Shown in pieces: positions 59,063-64,000 of a stretch of 64,000 nt of DNA (position 1 is its first letter; every line of letters begins with the position of its first letter). The position numbers and the translations under genes are program-made. The stretch spans positions 61,430 to 125,429 of the IMG/VR virus record IMGVR_UViG_3300012271_000005; one strand, given 5' to 3'. This stretch comes from a virus. Below the pieces are notes generated by a model. The model made no database searches and was not told the origin of the DNA. It saw only the letters and a list, made by a program, of their open reading frames with translations.

Positions 59063-62000
59063 TCAGGCGCGGCGGATAGAGTAATCATCGAGTCGGTTGG
59101 ACACGTCATACACAGCCTCAAGTACGTAGGAGGCGATCGCGTTCGTCTCGTTGGCCACGTCTACAGCGGTGGGATAGGTGCGGATCGTGGCACCGATGAG
59201 GTTACCTGAGCCATCATACGCGTGGTCCGTGATCCTAATGTTCTCCTGGCTGAGTCCCAGGATGCGAGTAATGAGGATCTGAATCTCCCCAAGGTCCGTC
59301 GAGATCGCCCCAACGTCCGTGGTCAGGGTCCCAACGTCCGTGGTCAGCGTTCCCACATCGGTTGAGATCGTTCCTACCTCCGTGGTCAGCGTCCCCACAT
59401 CCGTGGAGAGCGTCCCCACGTCTGTTGAGATCGCCGTCACATCACCCTGAACGGCGGTGAGGTCCGTCTGAACCGTCCCCACATCCGTGGAGAGCGTCGA
59501 GATCGCCGTGGACTGCGTGTCCGCGCCGTCACTCAGGATCTTGAGCGAGTCTGTCGCCGTGTTGAAGCCCGCACCCTGTATGTCCGTCAAGGCGTCCGTA
59601 ACGGGGGAAAGATCCACCGCAGCACCTGACGTGACCCGATAGCGCAGGGTCACGGGATCTATCGCCGCCGAGAGTGCGTCAATGCGCAGGATGTAGACGT
59701 CACCATCGGACTGTCCCGTGGCCCATAGCACTCCGTTGGCGCCATCAATCGAGTCCAGATCCGCGACGGGAGGTCCTGCCGTGATCGCATCCACTACGCC
59801 CGAAGACTGCCACGTCGTGCCGCCATCCTGCGTATACAAGACCACCCCCGCAGCTCCCACGACCCACGCCTGCGTGGTCGACACCGCGATCACCCCGTTG
59901 AGGGTAGTCGCCACTCCGGAGGTTTGAGCGCTGAAGCTCGCGCCTCCGTCCACCGTCTTGAAGATCTGCCCGTTCTGCCCCACGACCCAACCCGTCAAGG
60001 TACCAGACACGAAGTCCACGTCGGTAAGAATGTCTGTGGTTGGCATGGGGACTGTCGCCCACGACGCACCCGAGTCATCACTGCGAATCGCGAATCCGTC
60101 CGTGGTGCCATCGTTACCAACTGCCAGGATGGTCCCGGAGAGCTGAGCATCAATGCCCGTGAAGAACTGGCCGAAGGAACCCAAATCCCCTTCATTGTAG
60201 AGCACGACCTGGAGGTTCGCATTCACCGTTCGATCGACGACGACCACGTTACCTCCCGCGACTCCATAGAAGAGCTGCGTAGAGGGCGCGGCCATGTCTC
60301 GAATTGACGCGAAGACCGCAAACGAATCCTCCGTGGCGAGATCAAAGTTAGCTCCTGCGTCGTCTGAGAACGAAATGTAAGGCTGGCCCGAGTCCTCCCC
60401 GCCTACCAGGAGGAAGTCCGTACCAGGGACACCCTGAACACAACGGTCCGTGAAGTTGACCCCCCCAAGGCTTGTCCAGGCCGTACCGCCATTGATAGTC
60501 GAGATAACCTCTCCACCTCCAAAGCCGTTGCCCCTCGCGATGTACGCGACCGTATTGGAGACCGCGTACACGCCATTGCCTGAATCCTCCACGCCCCCAG
60601 GATCGGACTGCTGCTCCGCGTTCGTGATCGCCAGACCTCCAGCTCGAAGATCAAGCACGAGGTCTCCCGCGACGTTCGTATCCCCCACGCCCAAGGTGAC
60701 GGAGTACCAACCGGGAAGCGCCGCGTCGTCCAGCTCCGTCAACGTCGTGTTGACCGTGTTGACCGCCGAAGCCCCCGCCTTGAACAGAAGGCTCGTGAGG
60801 GCGGACCCGCTTACGCCCGTGTTCGGCTCCCCGTCTCGGGAGAGGTAGAGCGTAGACACGTGCTCAGTCTCAATATCCAGGACGTACCCAGGACGCTGAC
60901 GAGACAGCTCCGCTCGGAGCGTGCCGATCACCGTATCAAGGGCGCTTGCCGGCTCCAGCTCCACCCACAACCTCGCCGCGTCGAAGTCTGCCGCCTGCTT
61001 ACCCAGCTCCAGCCTGTCACCTGTGTTCGCTTGCGGCAAGAAGACCGCCGAGTCTGCCACGTACGTGTCCTGAATCGTCAGGCCAATCGCGGCCGCCTCA
61101 GGAGGTACGCTAAAGGTCGCGCCCGCGTCATTGGTGTAAATGAGCGTACCCGACTCGCCCACCACATACGCCTCAGTCGCGCTGACCATGTGCACGCCGG
61201 TCAAGGCCTGAACCGTGCCCGTGTTGGCCGTCACGTCCGTCCAGTTGTCTCCAGTATCGGTCGTGTAGATCACCGTTCCGTTGTCGCCCACCGCGAATCC
61301 CGAACCCGAACCCGGAAACAGATGCACGGCTCGAAGGCCGTCAACAGCCGGGAGGACTGAGGGTGCAACCAGAGCGAACCCTCCCGTAGCGCGCCGGACA
61401 TACGCTGCGCCGCCGCCCGTCTCCCCAACCAGCACGATCGAGTTGGAGGTAGGCACGTCCACGTCATAGACCTCAATACCCACGTGCGTCGAGCTGGCGG
61501 ACAAGATCGGGGAGAAGAACGCCCCCTGATAGAGAATCCCATCGCCCCCGGCAGTCTGGCCGATCACGAAGAAGGCCGTACCTCCCGGCTGAACCGCACA
61601 ACGCCGCGTCGTCGTGAGGGTCGCGGGAGCAAAGAAATCAACAGCCTCCGTCCAGGTCTCCCCGCCGTCTTCCGTGTAGTACGCAAATCCCAGGTCGCCG
61701 TTTGACTCCCACGCCGCGACCACGATGCGGTCCGGATCTTCTACGTCACCAGCTACACCAGAAGGCCTCTTCGTGAAGCCGCCACCCGATCGAAACTCGA
61801 TGTTGGTGAAGGTATCCCCACGGTCCGACGAGAAGGCCACCTGATCCGTATCAAAGAAGTCCGTCACCCAGACGTCCACGGCATTGCGCGTACGGGAAGC
61901 CGCCCACACCGACGTTGCCGAGGTCAACGAGTAGCCAAGGTCCACCAGATCACGTGGGATCGGGTTCAGTGGCCGCACCTGCGTCACGACCGTTCCCGGC

Positions 62001-62536
62001 TCCTGCGTGAAGGCATCCCCCAGGGTCACCGTGTAGAGACCCTGACCCACCTCAGTGAGCGAGTCGAACACCGTGTTGACCGCCGACGTGCCGTTGATTA
62101 CGACGTCCGTTGACACGGAGGCCCCCGTAAGGCCCGTCACAGCCGTCCCATCTCTTACCAGGGGTACGAGCAAGGTCAGCTCGCTGCCGACCGTCTCCGA
62201 GCGAGTATAGAGGCTCTCACCCCCTGCGACGGATGCCCCGATCTGAAGCGTTTGCGTGTACTGCGCCACACCGGAAGCGCCAACCTCCGTGATCACAAAG
62301 GTGAACTCCCCTCGCGTGTCGAACTCCAGAGCGGTAAACGCCACCTCATACACGCCGGGCATGTTGGTCGCGTCCAGCTCCGCGAAGTTGTCGGAGGTGA
62401 GCGTCTTTTCAACGGGCGAGCCCGCGTCTTTGCGGTAATAGAGGGCAACGTCTGCGGCCACCAATCCCGTCAAGGGGGCGCCCGCCGCGTCGACGAGTAG
62501 CATGGACACCGTGTCAGCGGAGTTGAGCGCGCGCAT
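59063..62536 (-). CDS. Giant tail-fibre protein with Asp-box beta-propeller-like repeats
   Basis: A 1157-aa protein. N-terminal attachment domain (about 1-110) paralogous to the next gene, then repeated Asp-box/Ycf48-like units: FAYYTEDGGETWTE, VIYTTDTGDNWTDV, LIYTNDAGATFS, IFKTVDGGASFS, VLYTQDGGTTWQS. These form a beta-propeller or bladed structure, seen in sialidases and photosystem-assembly factors. A coiled coil of STDVGTL repeats and the ITRILGLSQEN C-terminal domain follow. A host-receptor-binding role is likely. Confidence 0.8.
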   Translation of the reverse strand: MRALNSADTVSMLLVDAAGAPLTGLVAADVALYYRKDAGSPVEKTLTSDNFAELDATNMPGVYEVAFTALEFDTRGEFTFVITEVGASGVAQYTQTLQIGASVAGGESLYTRSETVGSELTLLVPLVRDGTAVTGLTGASVSTDVVINGTSAVNTVFDSLTEVGQGLYTVTLGDAFTQEPGTVVTQVRPLNPIPRDLVDLGYSLTSATSVWAASRTRNAVDVWVTDFFDTDQVAFSSDRGDTFTNIEFRSGGGFTKRPSGVAGDVEDPDRIVVAAWESNGDLGFAYYTEDGGETWTEAVDFFAPATLTTTRRCAVQPGGTAFFVIGQTAGGDGILYQGAFFSPILSASSTHVGIEVYDVDVPTSNSIVLVGETGGGAAYVRRATGGFALVAPSVLPAVDGLRAVHLFPGSGSGFAVGDNGTVIYTTDTGDNWTDVTANTGTVQALTGVHMVSATEAYVVGESGTLIYTNDAGATFSVPPEAAAIGLTIQDTYVADSAVFLPQANTGDRLELGKQAADFDAARLWVELEPASALDTVIGTLRAELSRQRPGYVLDIETEHVSTLYLSRDGEPNTGVSGSALTSLLFKAGASAVNTVNTTLTELDDAALPGWYSVTLGVGDTNVAGDLVLDLRAGGLAITNAEQQSDPGGVEDSGNGVYAVSNTVAYIARGNGFGGGEVISTINGGTAWTSLGGVNFTDRCVQGVPGTDFLLVGGEDSGQPYISFSDDAGANFDLATEDSFAVFASIRDMAAPSTQLFYGVAGGNVVVVDRTVNANLQVVLYNEGDLGSFGQFFTGIDAQLSGTILAVGNDGTTDGFAIRSDDSGASWATVPMPTTDILTDVDFVSGTLTGWVVGQNGQIFKTVDGGASFSAQTSGVATTLNGVIAVSTTQAWVVGAAGVVLYTQDGGTTWQSSGVVDAITAGPPVADLDSIDGANGVLWATGQSDGDVYILRIDALSAAIDPVTLRYRVTSGAAVDLSPVTDALTDIQGAGFNTATDSLKILSDGADTQSTAISTLSTDVGTVQTDLTAVQGDVTAISTDVGTLSTDVGTLTTEVGTISTDVGTLTTDVGTLTTDVGAISTDLGEIQILITRILGLSQENIRITDHAYDGSGNLIGATIRTYPTAVDVANETNAIASYVLEAVYDVSNRLDDYSIRRA

Positions 62537-62566
62537 AGATGCGTTCCTCGTGGGGGGTGCAGAAAG

Positions 62567-62582
62567 AGGACCCGGAGGTCCT
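62567..62582 (-). terminator. Short intrinsic terminator
   Basis: AGGACC-tccg-GGTCCT on the minus strand followed by CTTTCT, after the 62614 gene and before the tail-fibre unit. Confidence 0.6.
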
Positions 62583-62599
62583 CACTCGCTTTCCCCCCG

Positions 62600-62613
62600 C
62601 TATAAGTGGATTC
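62600..62613 (-). promoter_or_regulatory. Candidate late promoter motif GAATCCACTTATAG
   Basis: It fits AATnnnCTTrTA, 64 nt upstream of the tail-fibre start at 62536 and between two transcription units. Confidence 0.35.
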
Positions 62614-63072
62614 TCACCCCCAGCACACCGACTCCCAACCCTCCTTCTGGGCGCGGGCCACGTAATCTCGAATCTCGGAGACTCGACCGTGGAGGTAGCC
62701 CGCAGGCCGGAGCTGGCGAAGGACCGAAGCACCCCGCACGATCTCGCTCACGCCGTCCGAGCGGACCTCTACGCGGCGAGGACCCATCTCAACCGAACCC
62801 TGTATGGCCGGGTCCTGCTCACGGCTCAGAAACCGCATGCACGCTCTCCGGACGCGGGGGTAATCCTCCGGGCCCCAGGACCCGCCGTACTCGCTCGGCT
62901 CTCCGAGGCACTGGAGCAACTCCAGTGCGTTGGAGTTGGACATCTGGATGTCCTCCTGAAACTCGATGCGGTCGACGCCGCTGCCGTCGCAGTGGCGGCA
63001 GGAAGGCCTGTCGCAACACTCGAACTCCTCAATCTTAACCGGCGCATCGTTGGAAAAAAAGCTGATGGACAT
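62614..63072 (-). CDS. Zinc-knuckle early-type protein
   Basis: A 152-aa protein with its ATG at 63070-63072, 20 nt after the conserved leader hairpin and under a class B promoter. The N terminus has CCDRPSCRHCDGSG, a DnaJ-like zinc knuckle. The remainder is charged and Arg-rich (RVRRACMRFLSREQD). A role in binding host nucleic acid or protein is possible. No family is recognised. Confidence 0.65.
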   Translation of the reverse strand: MSISFFSNDAPVKIEEFECCDRPSCRHCDGSGVDRIEFQEDIQMSNSNALELLQCLGEPSEYGGSWGPEDYPRVRRACMRFLSREQDPAIQGSVEMGPRRVEVRSDGVSEIVRGASVLRQLRPAGYLHGRVSEIRDYVARAQKEGWESVCWG

Positions 63073-63092
63073 GAGGTGCCTCGTGATCTGGT

Positions 63093-63169
63093 GCGCCGTT
63101 TCGGCGCGGTGTGTCGTTGTCTGTCTCGTCTCTCACCTCTCATGTACCACAAGGGGTGGAGAGCGTAAA
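63093..63169 (-). promoter_or_regulatory. Class B promoter plus 5'-UTR hairpin (copy 8)
   Basis: TTTACG (63164-63169), 17 nt ending in CTTGTGG, and TACATG (63141-63146). The GCGCC-GAAAC-GGCGC hairpin (63093-63107) ends 20 nt before the start codon. The promoter region is about 60 bp nearly identical to copy 9. Confidence 0.8.
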
Positions 63170-63213
63170 AAGAATCTCAGAAAGGCCGCAAAAAAGATCA
63201 CGCAAGAACGAAG

Positions 63214-63245
63214 CGACCCCCTCCCCGCAATGGGTGAGGGGGTCG
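63214..63245 (-). terminator. Intrinsic terminator
   Basis: A 10-bp stem (CGACCCCCTC/GAGGGGGTCG) followed on the minus strand by GATCTTTTTTGCGG. It ends the 63267 transcript. Confidence 0.75.
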
Positions 63246-63266
63246 GTGAGTCAGCTCAAGAGAGGC

Positions 63267-63683
63267 TCAGGAGAAGTGGGTTCCGAGGACCTCAGGGTTG
63301 ATGCGGACCCCGTTCGAGCCCTTACCCTTCAGGCTCTCATCGGCTCGGCACTCGCGGCACCAGCTCTGGAGGTAGGTCTTGCCCCGAGCCTTGTAGAACC
63401 GGAGTCCGAAGGTCTCCTTGATCCCCTGGAGACCTTGAGCCTCCAGTCCACAGCAAGGGCAAGCGTGGACGATGTTCTCCCAGGGCTGGAGCCTTCCGAC
63501 GAGACCCCTGTGGTCTCCGCGCGTCACCTCCGGCCAGCGGCTCACCAGGAGGTCGTAGAGGCTGCTCACCGCCTCCTCAGGGATCTCAGGGTTGGCGTGG
63601 GTCCAGCAGGCGATGAAATCTTTGCGGAGGTTGAGGCTCTTGGCGTTCTTGAGGCTCTTGGCGGCGGCGTTCTGGACTTTCAT
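63267..63683 (-). CDS. Zinc-ribbon early-type protein
   Basis: A 138-aa protein. A four-Cys ribbon is visible (HACPCCGLEAQG ... WCRECRADE), which may bind DNA or a protein partner; it has some similarity to recombination endonuclease VII-type zinc sites. The N terminus is basic and helical (KSLKNAKSLNLRKDF). The start is 20 nt after the leader hairpin under a class B promoter. Confidence 0.65.
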   Translation of the reverse strand: MKVQNAAAKSLKNAKSLNLRKDFIACWTHANPEIPEEAVSSLYDLLVSRWPEVTRGDHRGLVGRLQPWENIVHACPCCGLEAQGLQGIKETFGLRFYKARGKTYLQSWCRECRADESLKGKGSNGVRINPEVLGTHFS

Positions 63684-63703
63684 GACTTCCTCTCTTTCGT
63701 GTT

Positions 63704-63774
63704 GCGCCGTGATCCGGCGCCGTGTCTCTCTTGTCTCTCACCTCTCATGTACCACAAGGAGTGGGGAGCGTAAA
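63704..63774 (-). promoter_or_regulatory. Class B promoter plus 5'-UTR hairpin (copy 9)
   Basis: TTTACG (63769-63774), 17 nt ending in CTTGTGG, and TACATG (63746-63751). The hairpin (GCGCC, 7-nt loop, GGCGC; 63704-63720) ends 20 nt before the start codon. Confidence 0.8.
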
Positions 63775-63801
63775 AAGAATCTCAGAAAGGCCGCCGAAAT
63801 C

Positions 63802-64000
63802 TCAAACGTGGGGGTCCTGCTTGATGACCGCGCCGCTGAAGCCCAGGCCCGAGTAACGGATAGCCTTGATGCTATCACCCTTGGTGGCCCATCCACGCTG
63901 GCCGTTGCCCCGCTTCTGACGTCGGGTCCAGCACTGAGCGGGGATGTCCTCAAGAGCGACGCCCTCCTCCAGGGCCTGACGCGCCGATCGGAGGTCCGCA
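63802..64000 (-). CDS. Hypothetical protein, 5' end outside the window
   Basis: A frame open from the right edge to a TGA at 63802-63804 encodes 65 residues (ADLRSARQALEEGVALEDI and onward, ending FSGAVIKQDPHV). It is basic with a Trp/Arg-rich middle (CWTRRQKRGNGQRGWATK). The start is beyond 64000. It lies upstream of the last class B promoter. Confidence 0.6.
   Translation of the reverse strand, partial: ADLRSARQALEEGVALEDIPAQCWTRRQKRGNGQRGWATKGDSIKAIRYSGLGFSGAVIKQDPHV

Overview
The window is a 64 kb piece of a GC-rich tailed-phage genome. The phage is probably large and myovirus-type: it has a gp25-like baseplate wedge, a baseplate J protein and a wedge/tail-I-like protein, about 19 kb of giant tail-fibre and tail-spike genes, and its own DNA polymerase, replicative helicase, primase zinc domain, SNF2 ATPase and PhoH. 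No terminase, capsid gene, integrase, attachment site or tRNA was recognised, so this is an internal segment. Host identity cannot be read from the sequence. A Sec-type exported protein with an outer-membrane-like C terminus (32906-33562) hints at a Gram-negative host.

Layout. 1-1.5 kb: small unknown genes. 1.6-7.5 kb (+): baseplate operon. 8-9 kb (+): P-loop ATPase. 9.1-16.8 kb (mostly -): small accessory genes, a PrpE-type phosphatase, several frame-broken genes and a complete 72-aa translation initiation factor IF-1. 16.9-21.2 kb: PhoH, then a Ycf46-like AAA+ ATPase with DUF1257-like and DUF2997-like partners. 21.2-32.8 kb (-): replication block (PolA, CHC2 primase domain, intein-containing DnaB, loader-like protein, SNF2 ATPase, methyltransferase). 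32.9-36.7 kb (-): a cassette of membrane and exported proteins that also contains a two-component system (soluble histidine kinase plus receiver-only response regulator). 36.7-51.4 kb and 54.1-62.5 kb (-): tail-fibre genes. 51.5-54.1 kb: an accessory island holding five small genes and a seven-repeat, type I-E-like CRISPR array with no cas genes. 62.6-64 kb: more small early-type genes.

The most unusual content is (i) the cas-less CRISPR array, which looks like a complete transcription unit with promoter, covarying repeat stems and a distal hairpin; (ii) the phage-borne two-component system inside a membrane-protein cassette; (iii) the phage IF-1; and (iv) a dispersed regulon of nine near-identical promoters (TTTACG-N17/18-TATATA with a conserved TTGTGG before the -10), four of which are followed by a GCGCC/GGCGC 5'-UTR hairpin held 20-21 nt from the start codon. 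Two further promoter types are suggested: TTGAC(A/G)-N17/18-TAnnnT in front of middle-type genes, and AATnnnCTTrTA 48-64 nt upstream of structural runs. A 3.5 kb stretch (12.0-15.7 kb) carries four separate frame lesions, which mean either gene decay, programmed frameshifting or sequence error.
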